The notes: generated by a model not told the origin, from the letters alone. A DNA stretch of 37,731 nt from Bacteroidales bacterium (GCA_016936975.1 JAFGWU010000064.1:1-37731), one strand, 5' to 3'. Shown: positions 27,713 to 35,775, counted from the first letter of the stretch. Made by a program: numbers and translations.

Positions 27713-27808
27713 GATTCTGGTTTTTCTATTTGTTAATGAATCTCATATCAAGTTGATCCCTGTCAACATCTGTAGAGTATTTTTTTATCGGCCGCTTCCA
27801 ACATTAAT

Positions 27809-27910
27809 AAGCACGATGAATGGATTCTTGACGAAAAAAGACTTTTATTTTTTATGGTTGCCCTCTCGATATGTAGAAGCACGGAAAGTGAATTCTTGTC
27901 AAAAAAAGAC
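27809..27910. repeat. Pair of 34-bp imperfect direct repeats in the regulatory region
   Basis: Copy 1 (27809-27842) and copy 2 (27877-27910) both begin AAGCACG and share ATTCTTG followed by C and a run of A ending in GAC. They match at about 27 of 34 positions. Their starts are 68 bp apart, about 6.5 helical turns. They lie upstream of the predicted CHAT promoter, as expected for paired regulator sites; alternatively they mark a past duplication. Confidence 0.6.
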
Positions 27911-27952
27911 ATATTATCCCTTGTTAAGGGTATTTTTTCGTACGAATTGGAT

Positions 27953-27960
27953 TAAATTTG
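27953..27960 (+). promoter_or_regulatory. Candidate -7 promoter box for the CHAT operon
   Basis: TAAATTTG matches the Bacteroidota -7 consensus TAnnTTTG exactly. No TTG is found 17-23 bp upstream, which is consistent with a promoter needing an activator or an alternative sigma factor. The leader would be about 110 nt. Confidence 0.35.
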
Positions 27961-28075
27961 ATACAGACAAAGGATTCAGGAAAAGGTTTCCGGCTAAGAA
28001 AAAATATGGTTCTTCAGGGGTATGCGATTTATTTCCCGCAAATAGCTGATAAAAACAAATATTCCCACTATTATC

Positions 28076-29200
28076 ATGAACATTCTTATCGTTTCCCAGG
28101 ATTACAGAGACTTTGACCGGAAATTTGGTGATATCGGGCAGGACACCAGACTGCTCAAAGAAATATACACACATTTCCATGATCGGAAAGGAACCGGTTT
28201 CAAAAAGGAATTTACTATCGAATACTTCTTTGATACACCAAAAGATTTTAGAGAACTGCGAACGCGTATTGCTACGGGAAATTATGATCTGGTCCACTTT
28301 TCCCTGCACGGCTATAACGGGAAAATATTTTTCTCCGATTCAGAAGAACTATCATTTCAAAGATTTGCTTCCCTATTCAGTGCAAAAAGCAACGTAAAGG
28401 CAGTCATTCTGAATATTTGTGAATCATCCGTTCTTGCCGGTCAGATTTCTAAGAATATTGACCGGGTGATTGGATGGGAAAACAAACCGACTGTAGCAGA
28501 AACTCAAAAACTTACTGAAGAGTTTTACTTTCATTTGTTCGGGGGTTCTTCATTATCGGAATCTTTCAAAGCTTTAGAGGACCTGGAGGACATCCAGCCA
28601 GTAATATATCAACCGGGTGAAACGGATAAGCAAGACAAACCGAAAAAACGTAAACATCCGGTTATTAAATGGATCCTGCCGGGAATTATAATTATCGCCA
28701 TCCTGTTGATCATAATTATAACTACACTTAACAGGGTCGGGAACGAAGAAAAAAAGATCCCGCCTGAAGAACGGCAAACACCTAAAGAAACCGTTACAGG
28801 CAATATTGACGATAAACTGGTTATAAATTACCCTTCTGCAAACAGCACAGTGGCGCCGAATGAGGTCATAGCATTTACTGCACACCTCAGGTCCGGGAGT
28901 AAACCCTGGGTATTCATTCAACCGCCGAATGCCGGCGTGTGGTACCCCCAGTTCAGGCCGGAAACCAAAGACAGCATAAATTGGCAGGTTCGTTGCACCA
29001 TCGGTAATCCCATGGATTCAGGGGAGTTCACAATCATAGTTATGGCAGTTGACAATTCTATTGCCGGTGACATGCTCACCTGGATCAATTCACAGGGTAC
29101 GGAAACCAGCAGTGAACCTCTCAGCCCGGAGATCCTGGAAACCTTCTGCCGATACGCAGCAGATACTATAAAAGTCCTTAGAACTCCGGTCAACAAATAA
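28076..29200 (+). CDS. Membrane-anchored CHAT-domain (caspase-like) protease with C-terminal Ig-like domain
   Basis: A 374-residue protein. Residues 1-170 form a compact CHAT domain: the strand YDLVHFSLHG with catalytic His78, GKIFFSD, then KAVILNICESS with catalytic Cys115, and SLSESFKAL near the end, matching the CHAT 'H-S-x-H-G ... L-N-x-C-x-S' signature. A basic linker (KPKKRKHP) precedes one membrane helix at about 198-218, so the protease should be cytoplasmic. After a Pro/Lys/Glu-rich stalk, residues 245-340 form an Ig-like domain (INYPSANSTVAPNEVIAFTA, PWVFIQPPNAGVWYPQF, GEFTIIVMAVDN), probably outside the inner membrane. The layout suggests a receptor-type protease that couples an envelope signal to cleavage of a cytoplasmic target. 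It is the first gene of a three-gene operon with sigma-like and zf-HC2 proteins. The target and trigger are unknown. Confidence 0.85.
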   Translation: MNILIVSQDYRDFDRKFGDIGQDTRLLKEIYTHFHDRKGTGFKKEFTIEYFFDTPKDFRELRTRIATGNYDLVHFSLHGYNGKIFFSDSEELSFQRFASLFSAKSNVKAVILNICESSVLAGQISKNIDRVIGWENKPTVAETQKLTEEFYFHLFGGSSLSESFKALEDLEDIQPVIYQPGETDKQDKPKKRKHPVIKWILPGIIIIAILLIIIITTLNRVGNEEKKIPPEERQTPKETVTGNIDDKLVINYPSANSTVAPNEVIAFTAHLRSGSKPWVFIQPPNAGVWYPQFRPETKDSINWQVRCTIGNPMDSGEFTIIVMAVDNSIAGDMLTWINSQGTETSSEPLSPEILETFCRYAADTIKVLRTPVNK

Positions 29201-29213
29201 AGCCCGATTGCAC

Positions 29214-30245
29214 ATGCCAGCAAAGCCCGTTAAACGAAATTATTCGAAAATGGAAAAAAGCCATTCCACTATGGTTGATTCTCGAATTGCCAGGTCCTGG
29301 ATCTCAGAGTACAAGGAATCGGATTTCTCAGAAAGAAAACTCTCTGAATGCATGAACATGGACTTTAACAAGCTCGCGTTGATCACCAGGCTGTTGTTTG
29401 AAGATCCGGTGCTCCAGAAAGAGTTTAAGAAGAGATGGCGAGGTCCCTACCTTTATCTGTATGAACAATTTATTATGATGTTCAAATACAAAATTGCGGG
29501 ACCTGATGCTGATTCAAAGAGCATCAGCATTAAAGTTGAAAAATTCTTTGATGACAAATTAACCCATAGAAGATTCCTGAAAAAATTGATGAAATGGGAT
29601 CATGAAGGAAAAACATTCCTGAATTATTTGCTAAAATACAGCCTCCGGGAATTTAATTATCGTTATGATAGAAGAAATATTTCTTACCGGGAACCCGGTC
29701 ATTCTTATGAAATACCTGTTCAGCAGAATTCCGAAATGGTTTATGAACGATACAGACCCATTTTGTATTTGCTGGTTCAGACAATTGATGAACTCCCGCA
29801 TAAAAAATTGATCTTCTTTTATACAACCTTGTTTTACAGCATTAATAGAAATATTAATCTTAACGCATTCATAAACAATAATTTTTCCGATAATATGAGA
29901 AAACTCTACACAGAAATATATAATAAGGATGTAAATGAGGAATTTAACAATCATCTGAAGCTTTACTATGAAGGGAAGGTTTTAAAATCGGCCATGAAAG
30001 TTCTCTATAACGTGGATGGTTATTTTGAGATCGTTGAAGAAGCGGGCCGGGATAAAAATTTTGAACGTGTTGTTACCAGTTTGTTTTTCCTCCGTTATTA
30101 TAACAACTATCCTGATAATCCAGATCGTGTTAGAATCAGGAACCTGATCTCCTCCTGGAATTCAAGGTTTAAAGATGAAGCAGAAGCTCTTCTGAAAGAC
30201 CGGGAAAGAGGCATAGACTTACTGGATATCATGAAAGATTCGTAA
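29214..30245 (+). CDS. Helical protein with divergent sigma-70-like features
   Basis: About 343 residues, all helical, no membrane segment. I used the ATG at 29214, 13 bp after the CHAT stop; TTG at 29208 or a later ATG at 29250 are alternatives. Residues about 75-155 resemble region 2 of ECF sigma factors: LYLYEQFIMMF, FLKKLMKWDHEGKTFLNYL and LKYSLREFNYRYDRR, the last like the 'F-x-x-Y-L-x-x-x-x-R' core-binding/-10 region. Residues about 185-207 (YLLVQTIDELPHKKLIFFYT) recall the start of region 4, but no clear helix-turn-helix follows. The C-terminal third is unassigned. The next gene encodes a zf-HC2 protein, the usual partner of ECF sigma factors, which supports the call. It may be a highly diverged sigma factor or another helical adaptor. 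Confidence 0.6.
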   Translation: MPAKPVKRNYSKMEKSHSTMVDSRIARSWISEYKESDFSERKLSECMNMDFNKLALITRLLFEDPVLQKEFKKRWRGPYLYLYEQFIMMFKYKIAGPDADSKSISIKVEKFFDDKLTHRRFLKKLMKWDHEGKTFLNYLLKYSLREFNYRYDRRNISYREPGHSYEIPVQQNSEMVYERYRPILYLLVQTIDELPHKKLIFFYTTLFYSINRNINLNAFINNNFSDNMRKLYTEIYNKDVNEEFNNHLKLYYEGKVLKSAMKVLYNVDGYFEIVEEAGRDKNFERVVTSLFFLRYYNNYPDNPDRVRIRNLISSWNSRFKDEAEALLKDRERGIDLLDIMKDS

Positions 30246-30271
30246 TTTCATTTTTCCCAATAATTCTGAAC

Positions 30272-30898
30272 ATGAAGAAAGACGAACATATCAAACTTGT
30301 GGATTTAATAAATTTTTCCAAAGGCATTTATGGAAAATCCGAAGAGGAGGCTGATAAAGAAAGGGAATTTGAGAGAATTGTCCTGCACCTAGGAAGTTGT
30401 CCGTCCTGTATGGATCTGTTGAAGGATATAGAATATGTCCGGTCAAATTTTGATGAAGTATGGGATACCATATTCCCGATAGAGTCTAAAGCGGCAGTCC
30501 GCATCCTAAGATGGATCACCGAGTTGAGAGAGAACTTGAGTAAGGAATTCAGGCTGATTATCAATAATATTGAAAATACACTTCAGGAAAAGTCTCAGAA
30601 TATTACAGAACAGGTTATTCCTGTAATATTAACAACCCATGGCGTATCAAAAACAGGTAAAAAGACTTTTTATTTCTTAAATCCTGAGGATGCTTATCTT
30701 TTTGACCGGATTGAATTGCAGGATAATAATCTGATCTTTCACAGCAGTTCCGATCCTGGTTATCGAAACCTTATAATAATCGGTCCCGATAATTTCTTCA
30801 AAAAAACCCAGATCAGAGAGTTTGGTCCTTCCGACTTCTATGCGAAATTTTCAAATCTGGAATTAACGTATGAACGCTGCCTCATTCACCTTTATTAG
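30272..30898 (+). CDS. zf-HC2 (anti-sigma-like) zinc-finger protein
   Basis: A 208-residue soluble protein. Residues 10-55 match the zf-HC2 pattern of anti-sigma factors: an acidic helix (GKSEEEADKEREFERIVLHL), then His39-x3-Cys43-x2-Cys46 (HLGSCPSC) and a following helix. Classical membrane anti-sigma factors have a transmembrane helix after this; here there is none. Instead there is a helical stretch (VRILRWITELRENLSKEF) and a beta-rich C-terminal half (IPVILTTHGVSK, FYFLNPEDAYLFDRIELQ, RNLIIIGPDNFF) of unknown fold. It starts 26 bp after the sigma-like gene. In the operon it could bind and hold the sigma-like protein, with the CHAT protease cutting one of the pair; this is inference. The stop lies 6 bp from the convergent gene at 30,905. 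Confidence 0.75.
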   Translation: MKKDEHIKLVDLINFSKGIYGKSEEEADKEREFERIVLHLGSCPSCMDLLKDIEYVRSNFDEVWDTIFPIESKAAVRILRWITELRENLSKEFRLIINNIENTLQEKSQNITEQVIPVILTTHGVSKTGKKTFYFLNPEDAYLFDRIELQDNNLIFHSSSDPGYRNLIIIGPDNFFKKTQIREFGPSDFYAKFSNLELTYERCLIHLY

Positions 30899-30904
30899 AT
30901 TCAT

Positions 30905-31465
30905 TTATTGAACAGGTGCAAGGGAACAATTATCCGCATTGCATACACTCAAACCTTTCACGGAATTTAAATTTACCGAGTAACTCACCCTGGCAGATCC
31001 TGCAGGGGCTTTTAAGCTCACCGTGTATTTTTTCCACTCTAGGTGCCCTGACACCATTTTCTCACTGTTGACGGTTTTCATGGTTACTCCGGATGTATTT
31101 TTGAATGTCACAGCGATGTATGCCGTTGTTCCAGGCGTCCAGCTTTCACCGCGAGGACATCGAAAAAATGCCTCTGCCCGGTATTCGGTGAACGGGGTAC
31201 ATTTCACTTCCTGTGAGGCTTTGCTGAACGCATTCGAACCCGCGGCGGTGTATATCCAGAGCCCGCAATTGCCTTCCATGGCTGCTGTAGATGTGCAGAC
31301 TGCCCCGGCCTGGGAAGGATACCACCCGGATTCCCAACCGATTGAGGGAAAGGTTCCGTTCGGCGGAGAACTTTCAAAACCGCCATTTGTCAGGAGGTTC
31401 TGACCGGAAGCATTTAACATCACAATAAGAAATAAAATTGATGTTGAAGTTTCAGCTGCTTTCAT
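30905..31465 (-). CDS. Secreted jelly-roll (CBM-like) protein
   Basis: A 186-residue exported protein. A short signal peptide (MKAAETSTSILFLIVMLNAS, ending near GQ) is followed by NLLTNGGFESSPPNG, the standard opening of carbohydrate-binding jelly-roll modules of the CBM4/9/22-like type, and by EWKKYTVSLKAPAGSARVSY near the end. Four to five Cys residues (around VCTSTAAMEGNCGLW, VKCTPF, FRCPRG, VCNADNCS) could form disulfides. No catalytic domain and no sorting domain are present. It is convergent with the zf-HC2 gene and divergent from the beta-helix gene. The ligand, if any, is unknown. Confidence 0.75.
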   Translation of the reverse strand: MKAAETSTSILFLIVMLNASGQNLLTNGGFESSPPNGTFPSIGWESGWYPSQAGAVCTSTAAMEGNCGLWIYTAAGSNAFSKASQEVKCTPFTEYRAEAFFRCPRGESWTPGTTAYIAVTFKNTSGVTMKTVNSEKMVSGHLEWKKYTVSLKAPAGSARVSYSVNLNSVKGLSVCNADNCSLAPVQ

Positions 31466-31821
31466 ATTGCCTGGATTTTAAATATTATAAAATTAAGACA
31501 TACTATAATCTCATTGAAGAAAAATTAATGTTTTATAACATTATTCGATACCGTCAAGAATGGTCATTATTTGCATATCTATACTGTGACTGGTGAAAAA
31601 GCATGTCGGAAAAATGATACACTATAAGGAATGGTCTGAATTTATTATACCGGTAGGATTAAAACGCGTTCTATGAACTATCTCAACAGCCATTATAAAA
31701 TGCAATTACCTGATGAATATATTGTTAGTACCACTAACTCTCTTAAGAGCAGAACCAATAGGTTCAATCTAAGGCAAAGTTTATTGAAAGGATCTTACTG
31801 TGAACACTTAAATTTTTAAAA
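31466..31821. other. AT-rich divergent intergenic region
   Basis: A 356-bp gap between the divergent jelly-roll and beta-helix genes. It must hold both promoters, but I find no full TTG-N17-23-TAnnTTTG match, no strong inverted repeat and no coding-like sequence. Confidence 0.4.
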
Positions 31822-33723
31822 ATGAAAACGAAAATTCCGATTCTGATTACATTCCTGCTGATATCTATTTCCACAGCATATGCACAAACCTATGTCTCAG
31901 GAACGATAACGGGAGAAACCTGGATAAAAGCAAAATCGCCCTATATGGTCACAGGAGATGTTATGGTGGCATCCCTGACCGTGGAACCCGGGGTTCAAAT
32001 TAGATTTACCGATAACTTCAAATTTGAAATTGCCGGTAAGATCAATGCAAACGGCACACAATCTGATCCGATAATTTTTACCGGGGACTCTACGGGTCTT
32101 ATGTGGAATGGTTTACTTTTACAGAATACGGTTCCGGGTTCTGAACTGAATTGGTGCATCATAGAGCAGGCCGACAACAGCGGGATCAGGATCATTGATA
32201 GTTATCCGTCAATTAATAATTGCACCATTCGTAATAACACTTCATTAAATTCAGGCGCCGGTTTATATATCGTACTCACCAGCCAGGATATCCTCAAAAT
32301 TAACAACTGTCAGATTGAGAATAACCAAAACTTAACCAATTATAAAATTCCTGCTTCAAATGGCGGCGGTATTTATGTATCTGCCACAAGGGATGCTAAA
32401 GTTCGATTCATGAACTGCTCAATCACCGATAATTATGTTTACAGGAGTGACGGTCATGTGGCCGGAGGAGGAGGATGGATCTCCGGGCAGGTTGAATTTG
32501 CAGGCTGTGTGATCAGGGACAACACAGTATATGGAAGTGATGGGATTCCCGGAGGCAGTTCCGCAGGCAGGGGTGGCGGATTGTACATCTCCGATGGCAA
32601 TATACTGATCAGCAATACTAAGATTTCCGGTAACCTGGCCAGGGGATCTGCAGGTGGCGGCATGTCGGGGAATGCCGGCTATGCATCGGGTGGAGGCATA
32701 CATTTCAATGCCGGTTTGTTGAACATTTACAATACAATCATTTCTCACAATACCGCTTCAGGAACGCACGGCACCAACGGGGCCGGCATATATGCAGTTG
32801 ATGGCGTTACATACATTGAGAACAGTACGCTGGCCTACAATAATATTCATGCCATTGAGAATATAAATGCCGATATTTCGGTCATGAACGCTATCCTGTA
32901 TTTTAACAACGCTGACAAAGAGCAGGTCAAGGATTCAGTTGCCATTACTTTCAGTGATGTTCAGAATGGGTATGATGGCGAAGGCAACATCAATTACAAT
33001 CCGGTCTTTTACAATGATACCACACTGATAATCGTTGATGGTTCTCCCTGTATTGATATGGGTAATCCGGATCCGGCATATAATGATCTGCATTTCCCGC
33101 CGTCCCTGGGTGAAGCTCGCAACGATATGGGCGCGCATGGCGGACCGGGAGCGGTAGGCTGGCTAACCCCGAATGACAAAACAGATATCCTGCATTTCAG
33201 TTTTGGAACACCACCCCAAACTGGGAACACCATTATTGACTTCAGTGCCCATACCATTAATTTAGAGGTTGTATACGGAACTGATGTAACGAGCCTTGTG
33301 GCTGCCTTTGATCTTTCCGATGGTGCAACAGCTTCAGTTAATGATATACTGCAGGAAAGCGGTACAACAGCCAATGATTTCACTGGATCGGTAACATACC
33401 TGGTCACCGCTGAGGATGGCATAAACCAGCAGGAATGGATGGTAACAGTCACTATAGCCACCGGTATCAGAAATGAATGGAAAAATGATTTTTCTGTCTA
33501 CCCGAATCCTTTCAGCAGCCATGTCATTTTGGAATTTAGCAAAACAAACGGTTTGCCTTACAGGGCTTCTGTATATAACCTGTCCGGTGTCAGGGTCTGT
33601 GAATTTATTGATATCCGATCTGGCAGGATTGAATTGCCATTATCCAACCTGTCGCCGGGGACCTATATAATTAAAATCGCCGGACAAGGAGAATATTTCA
33701 GGAAATTTCTAATCAAACAATAG
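31822..33723 (+). CDS. Secreted parallel beta-helix protein with type IX sorting domain
   Basis: A 633-residue exported protein. The signal peptide MKTKIPILITFLLISISTAY is followed by a cleavage site near AYAQ. Residues about 40-400 form a right-handed parallel beta-helix with repeated N-x-x-I turns and Gly-rich coils (LTVEPGVQIRFTDN, INNCTIRNNTSLNSGAGLYI, FMNCSITDNYV, AGCVIRDNTVYGSDG). About 450-550 resembles the small beta domain often called DUF5018 (ILHFSFGTP, VTYLVTAEDGINQQEWMVTV). Residues about 560-633 are a type A type IX secretion sorting domain (FSVYPNPFSSHVILEF, ASVYNLSGVRV, LSPGTYIIKI, YFRKFLIKQ). It is therefore probably exported across the outer membrane and attached or released. 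Such beta-helices include polysaccharide lyases and adhesins; no catalytic motif is clear. Confidence 0.88.
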   Translation: MKTKIPILITFLLISISTAYAQTYVSGTITGETWIKAKSPYMVTGDVMVASLTVEPGVQIRFTDNFKFEIAGKINANGTQSDPIIFTGDSTGLMWNGLLLQNTVPGSELNWCIIEQADNSGIRIIDSYPSINNCTIRNNTSLNSGAGLYIVLTSQDILKINNCQIENNQNLTNYKIPASNGGGIYVSATRDAKVRFMNCSITDNYVYRSDGHVAGGGGWISGQVEFAGCVIRDNTVYGSDGIPGGSSAGRGGGLYISDGNILISNTKISGNLARGSAGGGMSGNAGYASGGGIHFNAGLLNIYNTIISHNTASGTHGTNGAGIYAVDGVTYIENSTLAYNNIHAIENINADISVMNAILYFNNADKEQVKDSVAITFSDVQNGYDGEGNINYNPVFYNDTTLIIVDGSPCIDMGNPDPAYNDLHFPPSLGEARNDMGAHGGPGAVGWLTPNDKTDILHFSFGTPPQTGNTIIDFSAHTINLEVVYGTDVTSLVAAFDLSDGATASVNDILQESGTTANDFTGSVTYLVTAEDGINQQEWMVTVTIATGIRNEWKNDFSVYPNPFSSHVILEFSKTNGLPYRASVYNLSGVRVCEFIDIRSGRIELPLSNLSPGTYIIKIAGQGEYFRKFLIKQ

Positions 33724-33788
33724 GTGTGGAAATTTATTTCCATGACCCTGCTTTATCCACCAAAATTGATTGTGGTTACGCAGGTGGG

Positions 33789-33836
33789 CACCCTGCACCC
33801 TGCACCCTGTAACGTGAACCCTGAAACCGGGAACCC
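33789..33836. repeat. Short CACCCTG tandem repeat
   Basis: Three perfect 7-bp copies of CACCCTG (33789-33809) are followed by two looser GAACCCTG copies up to about 33836, in the gap between the beta-helix and phosphatase genes. No function is visible. Confidence 0.7.
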
Positions 33837-33944
33837 TGATCCTCCTTCGCCAGGGCTTTGGAGGACAAAGCCGGGAACCGGGAACAAAAAATAATATAGG
33901 TTAAATATGAATTAATTACACGCTTATCCTTAACTTCTGTTCAT

Positions 33945-34661
33945 ATGAACGACTTCGTCCAACTTCCTGGCCGCCCCGAAGGCAAACGCTATGTTATCTC
34001 CGACATCCATGGCTGTTATAAAACCTTCCGACGGCTGGTGGAAAAGGTGATCGGGCTGACAAAATCCGACTGGCTTTTCCTGCTGGGGGATTACGTGGAT
34101 CGGGGACCATCCAGCAAAGCGGTACTGGATTACATCCTGGAGCTAATGGAAGAGGGGTACACCCTTTTCCCCCTGCGCGGCAACCATGAAGACGACCTGC
34201 TGAAGTATGCAAAGGGAGAGCCAAGGTTCATGCTCTGGCATCTGAATAAACATAAATACCCGGATATCTTTGAAGAAGGAAAGATTATTGACCGCTATTA
34301 TAATTTTATGAATTCTCTCCCCTATTATTACGAGCTGGACGACTATTACATCGTCCATGCCGGATTTAACTTCAAATCTGATAAGCCATTTGAGGACAAA
34401 GAAACCATGCTCTGGACACGCTATTTCAATCCCCCGACGAACCTGCTGAAAGGAAAACGGGTCATCCACGGGCATGATCCGGTATATATGCCGGTCATCC
34501 TGGAGCACATCGAAAAAGGTTATCCTTCCATTCCACTCGATAATGGTGCGGTGTATGCCGGCAGGCATAAAATCTATGATACCTCACAGCTAGGAAAGTT
34601 GTGTGCGTTTGATATGGATCATGAACGAATATATTCACAGGTAAATATTGATTTGAACTGA
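33945..34661 (+). CDS. PPP-family metallophosphoesterase (serine/threonine phosphatase type)
   Basis: A 238-residue cytoplasmic enzyme of the size of bacterial and phage-lambda-type PPP phosphatases. All metal-binding motifs are present: SDIHGCYKTF (Asp20, His22), LLGDYVDRGPSS (Asp49), LRGNHEDDL (Asn80, His81), VHAGF and KRVIHGHDPV. The first motif has Ser where the family usually has Gly (GDxHG becomes SDIHG), a common tolerated change. It should use two divalent metal ions to remove phosphate from proteins or small molecules. It is monocistronic, 221 bp after the beta-helix gene, and followed by a poly-T stretch at 34708-34716 without a strong stem. The physiological substrate cannot be inferred. 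Confidence 0.92.
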   Translation: MNDFVQLPGRPEGKRYVISDIHGCYKTFRRLVEKVIGLTKSDWLFLLGDYVDRGPSSKAVLDYILELMEEGYTLFPLRGNHEDDLLKYAKGEPRFMLWHLNKHKYPDIFEEGKIIDRYYNFMNSLPYYYELDDYYIVHAGFNFKSDKPFEDKETMLWTRYFNPPTNLLKGKRVIHGHDPVYMPVILEHIEKGYPSIPLDNGAVYAGRHKIYDTSQLGKLCAFDMDHERIYSQVNIDLN

Positions 34662-34877
34662 GGTCGATCTGCTTTGAAGATACACAAGAACACTCCTGCA
34701 GCAATAGGTTTTTTTTTGATATAAATAATAAGTACGACAGATTGAAACATTTTCACAAACATCAGTCTAATAATTGATTGAAATTTAATACTTTTAATCA
34801 ATGTTCAACAGGCTATAAAGTCTAATTTACAGACTATTCAGTTGATATCCCATTTGTAAACAGGAGAAAATAAAACC

Positions 34878-35021
34878 ATGAAAAAAGTCTTTTGCTTATT
34901 GATTCTTTTAGCTCTTATCGGTTGCACTTTAAAAAAAGACACTGACCGTAATGACTTATCTAAATCAAAGACATCTTCTCGTCCATCGGAGCTTCCGAAA
35001 ATCGTGAGGCAGAATGACTAA
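34878..35021 (+). CDS. Small lipoprotein of unknown function
   Basis: A 47-residue protein with ATG at 34878-34880 and AGGAG ribosome-binding site at 34862-34866. The signal sequence MKKVFCLLILLALIGC has a good lipobox (Cys16), and the mature peptide is short, polar and Ser/Lys-rich (KDTDRNDLSKSKTSSRPSEL). The stop overlaps the stop of the convergent beta-barrel-like gene by 4 bp. It may be an outer-membrane-anchored small peptide; no family is recognised. Confidence 0.65.
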   Translation: MKKVFCLLILLALIGCTLKKDTDRNDLSKSKTSSRPSELPKIVRQND

Positions 35022-35686
35022 AATCCAAAAATCAACCCGAATGAATGATATTTCATATCCACAGCCCAGGCATCCTGAAAGAAATTGTTGAAGTCATACT
35101 GGTAATAAATCCCTATTCCGAAAATATTACATGAAACCTCCCAGCCTGCAATGACGTTACTCAATTCAAGTAATTCATTGCCTTTTAACGTTGTCTTCAT
35201 TTTTTCATCATCTTCATACCACTTCCTTATATGCCTTGACCCCACTCTGATGTCACAATAGGGACCGGTTGTAAAATAGAGGAAATCCCGAATGGAAAAG
35301 AATACCCATTGCGGACTGATATAAATATAATTTCCTTTTAATTTGGAGTATCCATTTTTAAAGAATTTGTCCGGATAGCTATGATCCGGATTTAGATCCG
35401 GCGCTATTTCAAGAATCCCGGAATTATCCTCAAAAATGAAATTGTCCTTAAACTGTATCGTTTTTTCTTTATAACCAATTTCAAGTTTTAAATTCAGATT
35501 GTATCCATTTTCTGAAACGGGAATTTTGAACGGAACTCCCAGGAAAAAACGCATATTGAACTTTGATGTATTTTTCAGAAATTCTTCCTGATTTTCTATG
35601 GGCAGGGTATAAACCTGTGCCCGCACAGAAAGAGATGACATGGATACCAGTAACAAAAAGACGAATATCCGAATAATTCTTTTCAT
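35018..35686 (-). CDS. Exported beta-rich protein, probably an outer-membrane barrel
   Basis: A 222-residue protein with signal peptide MKRIIRIFVFLLLVSMSSLS cleaved near VRAQ. The mature part alternates aromatic and polar residues (FNMRFFLGVPFKIPV, LNLKLEIGYKEKTI, GNYIYISPQWVFFSIRDFLY, IFGIGIYYQYDFNNFF) and ends in FGLIFGF, with a terminal Phe like outer-membrane barrel proteins. About 8-10 strands are possible. I do not recognise the family. It has its own candidate promoter about 60 bp upstream and converges on the small lipoprotein gene with a 4-bp overlap. Confidence 0.75.
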   Translation of the reverse strand: MKRIIRIFVFLLLVSMSSLSVRAQVYTLPIENQEEFLKNTSKFNMRFFLGVPFKIPVSENGYNLNLKLEIGYKEKTIQFKDNFIFEDNSGILEIAPDLNPDHSYPDKFFKNGYSKLKGNYIYISPQWVFFSIRDFLYFTTGPYCDIRVGSRHIRKWYEDDEKMKTTLKGNELLELSNVIAGWEVSCNIFGIGIYYQYDFNNFFQDAWAVDMKYHSFGLIFGF

Positions 35687-35747
35687 AATTGTATTTATGG
35701 GTTGAGGATAAAGATAGAAGATTTGAATTAATATGAATACTTTCCAG

Positions 35748-35775
35748 CAAATCTATTTCAATACCATAATTTCAA
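35748..35775 (-). promoter_or_regulatory. Candidate promoter of the beta-barrel-like gene
   Basis: On the minus strand TTG (35773-35775) is followed after 17 bp by TAGATTTG (35748-35755), a full match to the Bacteroidota promoter TTG-N17-23-TAnnTTTG. It would give a leader of about 55 nt before the ATG at 35686. It is the best promoter match in the window. Confidence 0.55.

Larger units (their letters stand above)
27713..28075. promoter_or_regulatory. Shared divergent regulatory region of the AAA+ and CHAT arms
   Basis: A 363-bp AT-rich gap with several elements. GTTGA-N6-TCAAC (27752-27767) is an inverted repeat near the leftward start. Two 34-bp direct repeats lie at 27809-27842 and 27877-27910. 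A small hairpin CCCTT-GTT-AAGGG (27918-27930) is followed by TATTTTTT. A perfect -7 box TAAATTTG is at 27953-27960. Both arms probably start here. Confidence 0.5.

Noticed and set aside
27918..27938. Intrinsic terminator (CCCTT-GTT-AAGGG then TATTTTTT)
   Set aside because: The stem has only five pairs and no rightward gene ends before it; it lies inside a divergent promoter region. An attenuator role is possible but not supported.
28076..30898. Type III-E CRISPR (gRAMP, TPR-CHAT, Csx30) locus
   Set aside because: No gRAMP/Cas7-11, no TPR repeats in the CHAT protein and no array in the window. Only the CHAT plus sigma theme is shared.
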